Assembly: GCA_900467745.1 (NCBI GenBank)
Contig: UBQW01000010.1
Coordinates: forward strand, 124,001-188,000
Direction: 5' to 3'
DNA from: Hyphomicrobiales bacterium
GTDB taxonomy: Bacteria > Pseudomonadota > Alphaproteobacteria > Rhizobiales > Rhizobiaceae
DNA length: 64,000 nt
Part shown: piece after piece, positions 37,977-47,264 of the stretch
How positions within the stretch are numbered: the stretch's first letter is position 1
Layout of the letters: each line of letters starts with the position of its first letter
Position numbers and translations under genes: made by a program
Notes under the pieces: model-generated
Databases searched by the model: none
The model's input: only the letters and a program-made list of their open reading frames with translations
What the model was told of the DNA's origin: nothing

Positions 37977-38759
37977 CTAAAGACCGTTGCTGAGCACCCG
38001 CTGGCATGCGGGCGCCACGCGCGCGAAGTTATCGCGCAGACAATTGATGCCGCGACCGCCACCAAGCGGCACGGAGTGACAGAGCGCCCGGAAATCTGGA
38101 CCGCAGCTGCGGCGCACGACGACCAGCTCTTCTCGCGGCGTGAAAGACGCCATCGGCGTAGCAACCGCCGCCCCACCGCCGGCAGGCGGCTTGGCAGGAT
38201 TGGTCACCTGGGCTGCCCCGTCTCCACCAAGCGCGCCGACCGCGGCCTGGCATGATGGCGAGAGCGTTGCGCTGTGTTGCTGCAGACAGGCAAGTGCCTG
38301 CGTTCCCCCAGGTGTTACGCCCGAGCATTGCGTCATGAAGTCAGATCGGCAGGACGATTTGACGGCATCGCGCTGCGCGGCGGTCGGCTGTTTCTGTGCA
38401 GCGGCTGCCGTCGTTGTCGGCGGTGTCACATCCGATTGCGGCGGGGCCTCGTTCGAACTCTTCTTCGGTCCTTCAAGGTTCGAGATCGCTTCGCGACACG
38501 GCTTTGACAGCGAAGCATTGTGCTGCTGAAGGCAGGTCAGGGCTTCCATACCCCCCGGCGTCACACCGGAGCATTGCGCGATGAAATCCGACCGGCAGGC
38601 GGATCGAACTGCATTGCGCTGCGCATCGGTCGGCTGCTGCGCCTGCGCGCCGGCAGCGAGGCATAGCACCGAAAGGAACCCGACAACCGAGATGTTCGTC
38701 ATTGCCGGGATCAAGCTCACATCTAAACGGGCTGTGAAAAAGGCCTGCAAACTTCGCAT
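37977..38759 (-). CDS. Exported protein with three cysteine-rich repeats
   Basis: 260 aa. A signal peptide (SVVGFLSVLCLAAGAQAQ) with a long n-region is followed by three related units of about 45 residues, each of the form C-x3-F-x3-C-x6-7-G-x4-CL-x11-C. Unit 1 begins RSACRSDFIAQCSGV, unit 2 KSSCRSDFMTQCSGV and unit 3 RRSCGPDFRALCHSV. Units 1 and 2 are nearly identical, unit 3 diverged. The pattern resembles the Cys-rich repeat of Golgi/FGF-receptor-type proteins, seen in some rhizobial exported proteins. The Cys pairs probably form disulfides in the periplasm. ATG 38759 has a GGAGG-like site 4 nt upstream. No function is known. Confidence 0.75.
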   Translation of the reverse strand: MRSLQAFFTARLDVSLIPAMTNISVVGFLSVLCLAAGAQAQQPTDAQRNAVRSACRSDFIAQCSGVTPGGMEALTCLQQHNASLSKPCREAISNLEGPKKSSNEAPPQSDVTPPTTTAAAAQKQPTAAQRDAVKSSCRSDFMTQCSGVTPGGTQALACLQQHSATLSPSCQAAVGALGGDGAAQVTNPAKPPAGGGAAVATPMASFTPREELVVVRRSCGPDFRALCHSVPLGGGRGINCLRDNFARVAPACQRVLSNGL

Positions 38760-38957
38760 TGCTCCCTCCCTCTCAGTAACAAATCTGTTGTGCCGCTGAA
38801 GCATCAGGCGGACCCAACCCCGAACACCGTCACGCCGATTTATTATATTAGCAGTATTTAATGTTGCTGAGAATACAGCTTCTGGTTCTCCTACGTGCCG
38901 CGCAAGTAAGCTAACGCAGAAAACCCGCCGCTCGAAGCTCGAGACCGTGAAACAGCG

Positions 38958-39800
38958 TCATGTAAAGTGTGCGTCCGCGAGCCCCAATATGCGGCGGGCA
39001 TGCCGCAGATGGGGGGCGTCGATCATCTGGCCGTCAAGTTGAAGCACACCTTTTTCCGGGTTAGCTTCGAATGCAGCGACGATGGCCTGAGCTCTCTCGA
39101 TTTCCGCTTCCGTTGGCGAGAAGGCCTCGTTGATGACGGACACCTGTGATGGATGAATTGCCATCATTCCCGTAAAGCCATCGCTGCGCGCCCGGCTTGC
39201 ATAGCGTCGCAAGCCCTCAAGGTCACCGAATGCCGGGTAGACCGTCTCGATAACAGCGGCACCGGCAGCGTGACCGGCAAACAATGTCAGCGAACGCACC
39301 ATTTCATAAGGATGGGTATAGCTGCCATCCTCATTCCGCGAACTTGCCGCGCCGATTGCCGCCGGAAGGTCCTCTGCCCCCCAGGTCAATCCCAGCATCA
39401 GGTGGCGAACGGCCGCATAGCTTCCGAGTTGAAAGATTGCGGCAGGCGTTTCCGTCGCGATCGGCATGATCGGCACACCGGGGGCGAGCGCCGCCAAGGC
39501 CTCGACACTTGCGCCGCCCTCGGCCTTCGGCAAGACAAGTGCGTCAGGCCGGGCATCGAGAATGATCGCGAGATCCTGTTCCAGGAGGCCACCCTCAAGC
39601 GCGTTGACCCGCACGAACAGTTTGGCCCGCCGTTCGGCCGATCGCAGGAAATTAGCGACAGCCTCTCTCGCTGCTGGCTTCTCGGCAAGCGCAACGGCAT
39701 CTTCCAGATCGAGAATCAGGGCATCAGCGGAAAGCCCGAGCGCCTTCTGCATCCGATCTGGACGGTCTCCTGGCACAAAGAGCAGTGAGCGCAGCCTCAT
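38958..39800 (-). CDS. CoA-ester lyase, CitE/HpcH-HpaI family
   Basis: 280 aa TIM barrel: RSLLFVPGDRPDRMQKAL, ALILDLEDAVALAEK with the Mg-binding acidic residues, LFVRVNALEGG, LVLPKAEGGAS, MLGLTWGAEDL and MAIHPSQVSVINEAF. The family cleaves malyl-, citramalyl- or related 3-hydroxyacyl-CoA esters to acetyl-CoA and an oxo acid. Position is the last gene of the isovaleryl-CoA/methylcrotonyl-CoA operon (ATGA overlap with the hydratase gene). Since no HMG-CoA lyase gene of the usual family is here, this enzyme could cleave 3-hydroxy-3-methylglutaryl-CoA; that is inference. Confidence 0.85.
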   Translation of the reverse strand: MRLRSLLFVPGDRPDRMQKALGLSADALILDLEDAVALAEKPAAREAVANFLRSAERRAKLFVRVNALEGGLLEQDLAIILDARPDALVLPKAEGGASVEALAALAPGVPIMPIATETPAAIFQLGSYAAVRHLMLGLTWGAEDLPAAIGAASSRNEDGSYTHPYEMVRSLTLFAGHAAGAAVIETVYPAFGDLEGLRRYASRARSDGFTGMMAIHPSQVSVINEAFSPTEAEIERAQAIVAAFEANPEKGVLQLDGQMIDAPHLRHARRILGLADAHFT

Positions 39801-40252
39801 GCCGACCTCCTTTGTACCAGTGCACTACGCAGGCACCGGCAAACCACTTCGCTGCGCTGATTGATCAATTCGTGCTGGAAGGTGACGATGCCGGCCGTCG
39901 GCCTCGATCGGCTCTCCCTTAGATCGGCGATCTCGGTTTCTGCACGCATCGTATCGCCGATAAAGACCGGTTTCGGCATGACCAGCTTGTCGTAGCCCAA
40001 ATTCGCGACCAGCGTCCCCATAGTCGTATCGCCGACCGAGAGCCCGACCATCAGCGCGAAAGTGAAGGTGCCGTTGACGAGTATCTGGCCGAATTCGCTT
40101 GCCTTTGCCGCTTCCGCATCGATGTGCAGCGGCTGCGGATTGTGGGTCATGGCGGAGAAGAGGAGGTTGTCTGTTTCGGTGACTGTGCGACGGATTTCGT
40201 GCACAACCCTGTCGCCGATGGTCCAGTCCTCGAAATGACGGCCAGCCATCAT
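39797..40252 (-). CDS. MaoC-family (R)-type enoyl-CoA hydratase
   Basis: 151 aa, single hot-dog domain: GRHFEDWTIGDRVVHEIRRTV, NLLFSAMTHNPQPLHID with the catalytic Asp/His-type hydratase loop, and LVNGTFTFALMVGLSVGDTTMG. The length matches stand-alone MaoC hydratases such as mesaconyl-CoA hydratase-like proteins. ATG 40252 overlaps the carboxylase alpha stop (ATGA). In this operon it would be placed to hydrate 3-methylglutaconyl-CoA, a step normally done by a crotonase-family LiuC. Substrate is inferred from context only. Confidence 0.85.
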   Translation of the reverse strand: MMAGRHFEDWTIGDRVVHEIRRTVTETDNLLFSAMTHNPQPLHIDAEAAKASEFGQILVNGTFTFALMVGLSVGDTTMGTLVANLGYDKLVMPKPVFIGDTMRAETEIADLRESRSRPTAGIVTFQHELINQRSEVVCRCLRSALVQRRSA

Positions 40253-42105
40253 GGGTCTCCTTCCAGCTGCATGAGGACACTGCCTTCGACGACTTGTGCC
40301 TCGGCAAGGACCTTCATCTGCGAAACGACACCATTGAAGGGCGCGCTCAGCGTCTGCTCCATCTTCATTGCCTCGATGACGACAAGGGGTTGCCCTCTGG
40401 TCACCCGATCTCCCTTGGCGACCATGAGCGCGATCACCCTGCCCGGCATCGGCGCGATAATCGCGCCGTCGGAATGGCCGGCGCTTCCGCCGGCATGGCC
40501 TGCGCGTAGCGGCCCATAAGCCCAGGCTTCGCCATCCACAAAGAGTACGCCGGCATCGGTCACGGCCGGATCGCCGCCATCGCGCAGTTCCACGCGATAG
40601 GCTGCACCGCCGATCTCGACACCGACCTCCCGCGACGGCGGTGCGTTCAACCGGAATCCGCTTGCCGCTGCCCATGCATCGCTGCCCGGTTTTGGTAGGA
40701 TCGCCCGCGCGGCTGCTTGCAATACGCGCTCGCTGGGCTCGGTCGGCGGGATCAGCTCGGCTGCGTGTCTTTCGATGAAGCCGGTGTCGACCGTACCGGC
40801 GCGAAAATCGGGATGATCGAGCGTGCGCGCGAGAAAGGCGGCGTTGGTGCGCACGGGCCATATCTCGACGTCAGCTGCCGCCTGGGCCAATCGCCGCGCC
40901 GCGTCCTGTCGCGTTGCGCCGTGGCTGATCAGCTTGGCGATCATCGGATCGTAATAGGCGCTGATCTCGTTGCCCTCTTCGACACCGCTGTCGACCCTGA
41001 CGCCCATAGGAAACTTGAGATGGTTCAGCCACCCGGTCGATGGAAGAAAGCCGGTGGACGGGTTCTCGGCGTAGAGCCTCGCCTCCATCGCCCATCCGTT
41101 AATGGACAGTTCATCCTGCCGCAGAGGCAGCGGCTCGCCGGATGCGACTAGGATTTGCCATTCGACCAGATCCTGACCGGTGATGGCCTCGGTCACAGGA
41201 TGTTCGACCTGCAGCCGGGTATTCATCTCCATGAACCAGATACGATCGGCGCGAAGCCTGTCTGGCGCATCCGCGATGAACTCGATCGTCCCCGCGCCGA
41301 CATAATCGACCGCGCGCGCCGCCTGAACCGCGGCCTGGCAGACCGCCTCTCGCGTCGACGTATCCATGCCCGGCGCCGGCGCTTCCTCAATGACCTTTTG
41401 GTGGCGACGCTGCAGCGAACAATCGCGCTCGAACAGGTGGACGACGTTTCCGTGTTTGTCGCCGAACACCTGGACCTCGATGTGACGGGGCGCCAGGATA
41501 TATTTCTCCAGCAGCACCCGGTCATCGCCAAAGGCGGCAACGGCTTCACGCCGGCAGCTGGCGAGCGCGGCCGGAAATTCCGCGGTGCTACCGACCCGAC
41601 GCATCCCCTTGCCACCACCACCGGCGACGGCCTTGATGAGAACAGGATAGCCGATCGCATCAGCCTCGCGCTGCAGCCGCTCGTGCGATTGGTCCTCTCC
41701 GAGATAGCCTGGCGTGACCGGGACGCCCGCCACGATCATCCGCTTCTTGGCCGCATCCTTGAGGCCCATGGCACGGATCGAAGCCGCAGGCGCGCCGACC
41801 CAGATCAGGCCGGAGGCGGTGACCAGTTCTGCGAACTCGGCATTCTCGGAGAGAAAGCCGTATCCCGGATGGATCGCCTTCGCGCCGGTCCGAATTGCGG
41901 CCTCAATGATCCCGGCCGCGTTAAGATAGCTGTCCTTGGCCGGTGCCGGCCCGATGCATACTGCCTCATCCGCCTCGCGAACGAAGGGCATGTCGCCATC
42001 GATCTCGGAGTGCACGGCGATCGTGCGGATCCCGAGCCGTTTCGTCGTTCTTATGATCCTCCTCGCGATCTCGCCGCGATTGGCGATCAGCAGGCTGTCT
42101 ATCAC
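40249..42105 (-). CDS. mccA: Methylcrotonyl-CoA carboxylase, biotin-carrying alpha subunit
   Basis: 618 aa. Biotin carboxylase domain (1-450: LLIANRGEIARRIIRTTKRLG, KAVAGGGGKGMR, FMEMNTRLQVEHPVTE), a BT linker, and a C-terminal biotinyl domain with the lysine in VIEAMKMEQTL (Lys581). With the beta subunit it carboxylates 3-methylcrotonyl-CoA to 3-methylglutaconyl-CoA in leucine/isovalerate breakdown. GTG 42105 is the likely start, with a GGAG-type site upstream; a longer frame to 42249 overlaps the beta-subunit gene. Called liuD or mccA in other bacteria. Confidence 0.92.
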   Translation of the reverse strand: MIDSLLIANRGEIARRIIRTTKRLGIRTIAVHSEIDGDMPFVREADEAVCIGPAPAKDSYLNAAGIIEAAIRTGAKAIHPGYGFLSENAEFAELVTASGLIWVGAPAASIRAMGLKDAAKKRMIVAGVPVTPGYLGEDQSHERLQREADAIGYPVLIKAVAGGGGKGMRRVGSTAEFPAALASCRREAVAAFGDDRVLLEKYILAPRHIEVQVFGDKHGNVVHLFERDCSLQRRHQKVIEEAPAPGMDTSTREAVCQAAVQAARAVDYVGAGTIEFIADAPDRLRADRIWFMEMNTRLQVEHPVTEAITGQDLVEWQILVASGEPLPLRQDELSINGWAMEARLYAENPSTGFLPSTGWLNHLKFPMGVRVDSGVEEGNEISAYYDPMIAKLISHGATRQDAARRLAQAAADVEIWPVRTNAAFLARTLDHPDFRAGTVDTGFIERHAAELIPPTEPSERVLQAAARAILPKPGSDAWAAASGFRLNAPPSREVGVEIGGAAYRVELRDGGDPAVTDAGVLFVDGEAWAYGPLRAGHAGGSAGHSDGAIIAPMPGRVIALMVAKGDRVTRGQPLVVIEAMKMEQTLSAPFNGVVSQMKVLAEAQVVEGSVLMQLEGDP

Positions 42106-42131
42106 GGTCTCTCCTCTCCCTGCCTCTAAGG

Positions 42132-43727
42132 CTACATGCGAAACAGGCCGAACTGGGCGCGCTCCGATATCGGTGCATTGAGCGTGGCTGCGAATGCCAG
42201 GCCGAGGACGTCGCGCGTCTGAGCGGGGTCGATGATGCCGTCGTCCCATAGGCGCGCGGTTGCGTAATAGGGGTTGCCCTCGTCCTCGTACTTCTGCCGG
42301 ATGGGCGCCTTGAATGCTTCGGCCTCATCGGCGCTCCAGCTTTCCGCATCGCGATGCACGGTCGCCAGCACCGAGGCGGCTTGCTCGCCGCCCATGACGG
42401 AGATGCGCGCATTCGGCCATGTGAACAGAAAGCGCGGCTGATAGGCGCGGCCGCACATGCCGTAATTGCCCGCGCCGAAGCTGCCGCCGATCAGCACCGT
42501 TACCTTCGGCACCGATGCCGTTGCCACCGCCGTCACCAGTTTCGCGCCGTTCTTGGCGATCCCCTCGGCCTCATACTTCCCGCCGACCATGAAGCCGGAA
42601 ATATTCTGAAGGAAGAGCAGCGGTATGCGCCGCTGGCAGGCAAGCTCGATGAAATGGGCGCCTTTCAACGCGCTTTCGGAGAAGAGCACTCCATTATTGG
42701 CGAGAATGGCAACGGGGATGCCGCATATCCGCGCAAAGCCACAGACCAGCGTGGTGCCGTAGAGTGCCTTGAACTCCTGCAGCTCCGATCCGTCGACGAT
42801 GCGGGCGATGACCTCGCGGACGTCGTAAGGCGTGCGGACGTCTCGCGGAACGATGCCATAGAGCTCTTCTGGATCGAGCTTCGGCGGCTGTGGCTCGGCC
42901 ACCTCGATATCCACCCGCTTCTGCCGATTGAGCGTGGCGACGATGTCGCGAACGATCAGAAGCGCATGCTCGTCGTTCTCGGCGACATGGTCGACGACGC
43001 CGGATTTCCGGCCGTGCGTATCGGCGCCGCCGAGTTCTTCGGCGGATATGATCTCACCCGTCGCCGCTTTCACGAGCGGCGGACCGGCGAGAAAGATCGT
43101 TCCCTGGTTGCGCACGATGACGGTTTCATCCGACATCGCCGGCACGTAAGCCCCACCCGCCGTGCAGCTGCCCATGACGCAGGCGATCTGGGCGATGCCC
43201 GCCGCAGACATTTGCGCCTGATTGTAGAAAATGCGCCCGAAATGATCGCGATCGGGAAAGACCTCGGCCTGATGCGGCAGATTGGCGCCGCCCGAATCCA
43301 CCAGATAGATGCAGGGCAGCCGGTTTTCCCAGGCGATCTCCTGCGCCCGCAGATGCTTCTTCACCGTCATCGGAAAATAGGCGCCGCCCTTCACGGTCGG
43401 GTCGTGCGCCACGATCATGCATTCGACGTCCGAGACACGGCCGATGCCGGCGATCATGCCCGCGCCGGGCGCCTCGTCGTCATACATGCCATTGGCGGCA
43501 AGCTGTCCGATCTCGAGAAACGGAGAGCCGGGATCAAGCAGGCGTTGGACGCGGTCACGCGGAAGAAGCTTACCACGTTCGACGTGCCGCTCGCGATGCT
43601 TTTCGGAGCCGCCTCGGGCTGCCTGCGCCACCTTGGATCGAAGTGCCTCCACCAGAGCCAGATTGTGCGCTTGATTGGCCGCGAACGCTTGCGAGCTGGG
43701 ATCGACCATCGTCTGCAGCTCCGGCAT
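42132..43727 (-). CDS. mccB: Methylcrotonyl-CoA carboxylase, carboxyltransferase beta subunit
   Basis: 531 aa, two crotonase-like halves. Visible are [101 protein letters not shown] and [16 protein letters not shown], all close to the methylcrotonyl-CoA (not propionyl- or acetyl-CoA) carboxylase pattern. Its ATG overlaps the dehydrogenase stop by one base (TGATG). It transfers the carboxyl group from biotin to methylcrotonyl-CoA. Confidence 0.93.
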   Translation of the reverse strand: MPELQTMVDPSSQAFAANQAHNLALVEALRSKVAQAARGGSEKHRERHVERGKLLPRDRVQRLLDPGSPFLEIGQLAANGMYDDEAPGAGMIAGIGRVSDVECMIVAHDPTVKGGAYFPMTVKKHLRAQEIAWENRLPCIYLVDSGGANLPHQAEVFPDRDHFGRIFYNQAQMSAAGIAQIACVMGSCTAGGAYVPAMSDETVIVRNQGTIFLAGPPLVKAATGEIISAEELGGADTHGRKSGVVDHVAENDEHALLIVRDIVATLNRQKRVDIEVAEPQPPKLDPEELYGIVPRDVRTPYDVREVIARIVDGSELQEFKALYGTTLVCGFARICGIPVAILANNGVLFSESALKGAHFIELACQRRIPLLFLQNISGFMVGGKYEAEGIAKNGAKLVTAVATASVPKVTVLIGGSFGAGNYGMCGRAYQPRFLFTWPNARISVMGGEQAASVLATVHRDAESWSADEAEAFKAPIRQKYEDEGNPYYATARLWDDGIIDPAQTRDVLGLAFAATLNAPISERAQFGLFRM

Positions 43728-44890
43728 CAGCCCCTACCCTCGGCACCGATGACTTCGCGACCGATCAGCATGCGGCGCACCTCGTTGGTACCGGCGCCGA
43801 TGTCGAGCAGCTTGGAATCCCGCCAGTAGCGCTCCACCGGCCAGTCTTTGGTATATCCAGCGCCGCCCAGCGCCTGGATCGCCTGCTCGGCCACTTTGAC
43901 CGCACTCTCAGACGCGTAGAGAATAGCCCCCGCCGCATCATGCCGCGTCGTCTTGCCGGCATCGCAGGCTCTCGCCACCGCATAGACATAGGCGCGAGCC
44001 GAGTTCAGCGCCACGACCATGTCCGCCACCTTGGCCTGGATCAGCTGGAAACTGCCGATCGGCGCACCGAACTGCTCGCGCTCCCTGATATAAGGAAGCA
44101 CCACATCCACACAGGCATGCATGATGCCGAGTTGGATGCCTGATAGGACCACGCGCTCGTAGTCGAGCCCGGACATCAGCACCTTAACGCCGCCGTTCAG
44201 CTGGCCCATGATGTTTTCTTCCGGAACGAAGCAATCATCGAAGACCAGTTCCGCCGTCGGCGAGCCCCGCATGCCGACCTTGTTGATCTTCTGACCGATC
44301 GAGAAGCCCGGAAAGCCCTTCTCAACCAGGAAGGCGGTAATGCCTTTCGAGCCACCATCGGGAACGGTCTTGGCATAAACGACCAGCGTGTCGGCGTAAG
44401 GCGCGTTGGTAATCCAGAATTTGGTGCCGTTGAGGCGGTAGCCGCCATCGACCCTATCGGCGCGGAGCCGCATCGAGACGACGTCCGAGCCGGCGCTTGC
44501 TTCCGACATGGCAAGGCTGCCCACATGCGCGCCCGATATCAGCGACGGGAGATATCGCTGCTTTTGTTCTGCCAATCCCCAGCGCGAAATCTGGTTGATG
44601 CAGAGATTAGAGTGAGCGCCATAGGACAGGCCGACCGATGCCGAGGAGCGGCTGATTTCCTCGCAGGCGATGACATGTTCGAGATAGCCGAGCCCAAGCC
44701 CGCCAGAGTCTTCGGGTACGGTTACGCCATGAAGGCCAAGTGCGCCCATCTCGGGCCAGATCTCGACCGGGAACCAGTCTTCCTCGTCTATCCTCGCGGC
44801 AAGCGGGGCAATACGATCTGTCGCAAACCGATGCGTCGTCTCACGGATCGCCTCCGCCATTTCGGATAACCCGAAATCCAACTCCAGCAT
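43727..44890 (-). CDS. ivd: Isovaleryl-CoA dehydrogenase
   Basis: 387 aa acyl-CoA dehydrogenase. The catalytic base Glu245 is in [11 protein letters not shown] on helix G, the position that marks isovaleryl-CoA dehydrogenases, while the usual helix-K site has no Glu. Also present are [38 protein letters not shown] and [39 protein letters not shown]. It oxidises isovaleryl-CoA to 3-methylcrotonyl-CoA with FAD, passing electrons to ETF. First gene of the liu-like operon; a dedicated LiuR regulator is not seen nearby. Confidence 0.95.
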   Translation of the reverse strand: MLELDFGLSEMAEAIRETTHRFATDRIAPLAARIDEEDWFPVEIWPEMGALGLHGVTVPEDSGGLGLGYLEHVIACEEISRSSASVGLSYGAHSNLCINQISRWGLAEQKQRYLPSLISGAHVGSLAMSEASAGSDVVSMRLRADRVDGGYRLNGTKFWITNAPYADTLVVYAKTVPDGGSKGITAFLVEKGFPGFSIGQKINKVGMRGSPTAELVFDDCFVPEENIMGQLNGGVKVLMSGLDYERVVLSGIQLGIMHACVDVVLPYIREREQFGAPIGSFQLIQAKVADMVVALNSARAYVYAVARACDAGKTTRHDAAGAILYASESAVKVAEQAIQALGGAGYTKDWPVERYWRDSKLLDIGAGTNEVRRMLIGREVIGAEGRG

Positions 44891-44995
44891 GTCGCCAGTC
44901 CTCCCAGACTGCGATCATGCTACCGCGACGAATGCGATTAGTAAAATCGTATCAACGCTATGGTCTTCCGGCAGATCGCCGGGGAGCACGATGGG

Positions 44996-45673
44996 CTACG
45001 CCTTCTGGCGCGCCAAGATCTCAGTCGCGACCAGCGCCTGCAGGCGCCACAGGTTGCGGTCGCGGATGCCCTCGGCTTGAAGATCGACGATCGTGTTGTG
45101 CAGATACTCGGCGCAGGAGCCGCCCTCACCGCAGGCCGTCGCGATCAGCGAAGACGCTTCCGCTGCGGGCAATTGTTTTGTCAGTCCGGCCCGCTTGGTG
45201 CTGGCCCAGAATGTCAGGGCTTTTCTGACGCCGCTTTCGGTTCTCACCGGAAGCCACCGCACCATGTCCATCACTTCGCTATACTTGATCTCGCGCGCGA
45301 CGAGAGCACGCAAATCCTGGCGGCGGCGATCGGCTGAAAGCTCGAAAACGATACCGTCGCACTGGCCGCCGCGCTCAAGCGCCATCATCAGCCCGGGCTG
45401 GTCGCTGGTTGCGCGCCAGCGCTGGATTTTCAATGAGAACGACCTGTGCCAGCCGTATGCGGTCGCACGCTCGCGGCTGGCTGGTTCGAACTCCGGGTTC
45501 CAGATCAGGGAACCATAGGCAAAGACCAGAAGAGGCTCACCTGCCGCTTCACGTTCGATCCTGTCGACGAGATCGTCAAGCTCAGCTTCCGAAAGCGGCG
45601 TCCAGCCCGGCTCCGGTCCATCATCACGGACATCTCGGATGGTCAGGGCAACAAGTTCGGGCGTCAGCTGCAT
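44996..45673 (-). CDS. ChaC-type gamma-glutamylcyclotransferase
   Basis: About 225 aa. The ChaC fold signature is LLVFAYGSLIWNPEF, followed by GWHRSFSLKIQRWRATSDQPGLMMALERGG. The conserved glutamate region is FELSADRRRQDLRALVAREI. The family cleaves glutathione to 5-oxoproline and Cys-Gly, or releases gamma-glutamyl amines. The start is uncertain: ATG 45673 (MQLTPE) is preferred, with TTG 45712 in frame. It lies 78 bp downstream of the alpha/beta hydrolase gene on the same strand. Confidence 0.8.
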   Translation of the reverse strand: MQLTPELVALTIRDVRDDGPEPGWTPLSEAELDDLVDRIEREAAGEPLLVFAYGSLIWNPEFEPASRERATAYGWHRSFSLKIQRWRATSDQPGLMMALERGGQCDGIVFELSADRRRQDLRALVAREIKYSEVMDMVRWLPVRTESGVRKALTFWASTKRAGLTKQLPAAEASSLIATACGEGGSCAEYLHNTIVDLQAEGIRDRNLWRLQALVATEILARQKA

Positions 45674-45751
45674 GGTGGTATCGATCTGTATCAGGTCAAG
45701 GAAATGGAGCAACTGGCCGCGGCAGATGTCTGCCGCGGCCAGATCTTTTCG

Positions 45752-46732
45752 TTAGGACTGCACGAAAGCGAGCAGGTCGGCGTTCAGCACGTCGGCATTG
45801 ACGGTCAGCATGCCGTGCGAGAAGCCCGGGTAGGTCTTCAGCGAACCGTTCTTCAGAAGCTTGGCCGACTTCAGTGCGGAGTCCGCGATCGGCACGATCT
45901 GGTCGTCTTCGCCGTGCAGGACAAGCGTCGGAACGGTGATCGCTTTCAAGTCTTCCGTCTGGTCCGTTTCGGAGAAGGCCTTGATGCCGTCATAGTGTGC
46001 CTTGGCGCCGCCCATCATGCCCTGGCGCCACCAATTCTGGATCACGCCTTCCTGAACCTTCGCGCCATCACGGTTGAAACCGTAGAAGGGGCCGGCTGGG
46101 ACATCGCGGAAGAACTGCGCGCGGTTGGCGGCGAGCGCTGCACGGAAGCCATCGAACACTTCGATCGGCAGGCCCTCGGGGTTGTTTTCGGTCTTCAGCA
46201 TCAGCGGCGGAACAGCCGACACCAGAACGGCCTTGGCGACACGGCCGGCCGGCTGGCCGAACTTGGCAACGTAGCGGGCAACTTCGCCGCCACCGGTGGA
46301 ATGGCCGATGTGCACGGCATTCTTCAGGTCCAGTGCTTCGACGACGGCAAAAGCGTCAGCGGCATAGTGGTCCATATCATGACCGTCGGCAACCTGGGCC
46401 GAACGGCCGTGGCCACGGCGGTCGTGCGCAACGACGCGATAGCCCTTCGAGAGGAAGAACAGCATCTGCGCATCCCAGTCATCCGACGACAGCGGCCAGC
46501 CGTGGTGGAAGACGATCGGCTGCGCGTCCTTCGAACCCCAATCCTTGTAGAAGATTTCGACGCCGTCCTTGGTGGTGATCGTAGACATTTCAGTATTTCC
46601 TTCTTTTGTAGAGCTTGTGGATGCAGCGTTTGCCGCAAAGGTAAAGGCGGGTGAAATTGCCATGGTCGCTGCGGCTGCACCAGCGGAGAGCAGTGCGCTG
46701 CGGCGCGTCATGGAAGAAAAATTCTCGGTCAC
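45752..46732 (-). CDS. Alpha/beta hydrolase (non-haem chloroperoxidase-like), Tat-type leader
   Basis: 326 aa. The full-length form begins with a twin-arginine leader ([20 protein letters not shown]). The hydrolase domain has [12 protein letters not shown], the nucleophile elbow [10 protein letters not shown] (Ser145), the acid in [11 protein letters not shown] and the His in YPGFSHGML, in the esterase/chloroperoxidase group. A second start at ATG 46588 (MSTITTKDG) has AAGGA 9 nt upstream and matches the usual cytosolic N-terminus of this family. The protein may therefore be made in an exported and a cytosolic form. Substrate unknown; downstream of the SDR and NTF2-like genes but with a 130-bp gap. 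Confidence 0.85.
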   Translation of the reverse strand: MTENFSSMTRRSALLSAGAAAATMAISPAFTFAANAASTSSTKEGNTEMSTITTKDGVEIFYKDWGSKDAQPIVFHHGWPLSSDDWDAQMLFFLSKGYRVVAHDRRGHGRSAQVADGHDMDHYAADAFAVVEALDLKNAVHIGHSTGGGEVARYVAKFGQPAGRVAKAVLVSAVPPLMLKTENNPEGLPIEVFDGFRAALAANRAQFFRDVPAGPFYGFNRDGAKVQEGVIQNWWRQGMMGGAKAHYDGIKAFSETDQTEDLKAITVPTLVLHGEDDQIVPIADSALKSAKLLKNGSLKTYPGFSHGMLTVNADVLNADLLAFVQS

Positions 46733-46862
46733 GTCATATCCTGCAATTTTGTCGTTTCAAGCGTCAGACGACGCTGTTGCTCGGCTGATGGGGAGATATT
46801 GCCGCGAAACACTCGCGCCAACAATTGCATCAATAATTTCTAGTTTATTGCCGTTTTTGCAA

Positions 46863-47240
46863 TTATTGATGCGTCGTGTATGGAGCCCCGTCGAAGAAAA
46901 GGTAGATGGCTGCGATCTTGCCATCCCGCGCCACGATGAAGTCGGTGCCGGCATAGGCGGGCGGTTGGCCTGGTGCACCGGCCGACCATCTGAGCCGGCC
47001 GGCCTGATCTTGAAGAACCTCTGCCGGTGCGATCGGCGTATATTTGAAATCCGGGTGCATGGCGCGGATTACGCCGGCGATGCGAACGATCTCCTCCCGG
47101 CCCCGAGAGATGCCGTGCGGCTCGGTGAAGACGGCGTCTTCGTGGAGGATTTCCTCCGCGGCCTTCTGGCGGAGGACGGCATCGCCCTCCCCAAAAATCT
47201 CGTGCAGGTTCCGCTCCAACAGCGTTGCAATGTCTGCCAT
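46863..47240 (-). CDS. NTF2-like protein (SgcJ/EcaC or SnoaL-type)
   Basis: 125 aa single cone-fold domain: NLHEIFGEGDAVLRQKAAEEIL, HEDAVFTEPHGISRGREEI and YAGTDFIVARDGKIAAIYLFFD. Such proteins are small-molecule binding or isomerase/hydratase-type enzymes with unspecific annotations. It is encoded 24 bp downstream of the SDR gene on the same strand and probably acts on related compounds. An RBS (GGAGAAA) precedes the ATG at 47240. Confidence 0.78.
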   Translation of the reverse strand: MADIATLLERNLHEIFGEGDAVLRQKAAEEILHEDAVFTEPHGISRGREEIVRIAGVIRAMHPDFKYTPIAPAEVLQDQAGRLRWSAGAPGQPPAYAGTDFIVARDGKIAAIYLFFDGAPYTTHQ

Positions 47241-47264
47241 GACTTTTCTCCTTGAGACCGATCC

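Noticed and set aside
42354..43829. 491-codon plus-strand open frame over the carboxylase beta gene
   Set aside because: Antisense shadow; the beta subunit is well conserved on the other strand.
45446..46654. 402-codon plus-strand open frame over the alpha/beta hydrolase
   Set aside because: Antisense to a gene with a complete catalytic triad.
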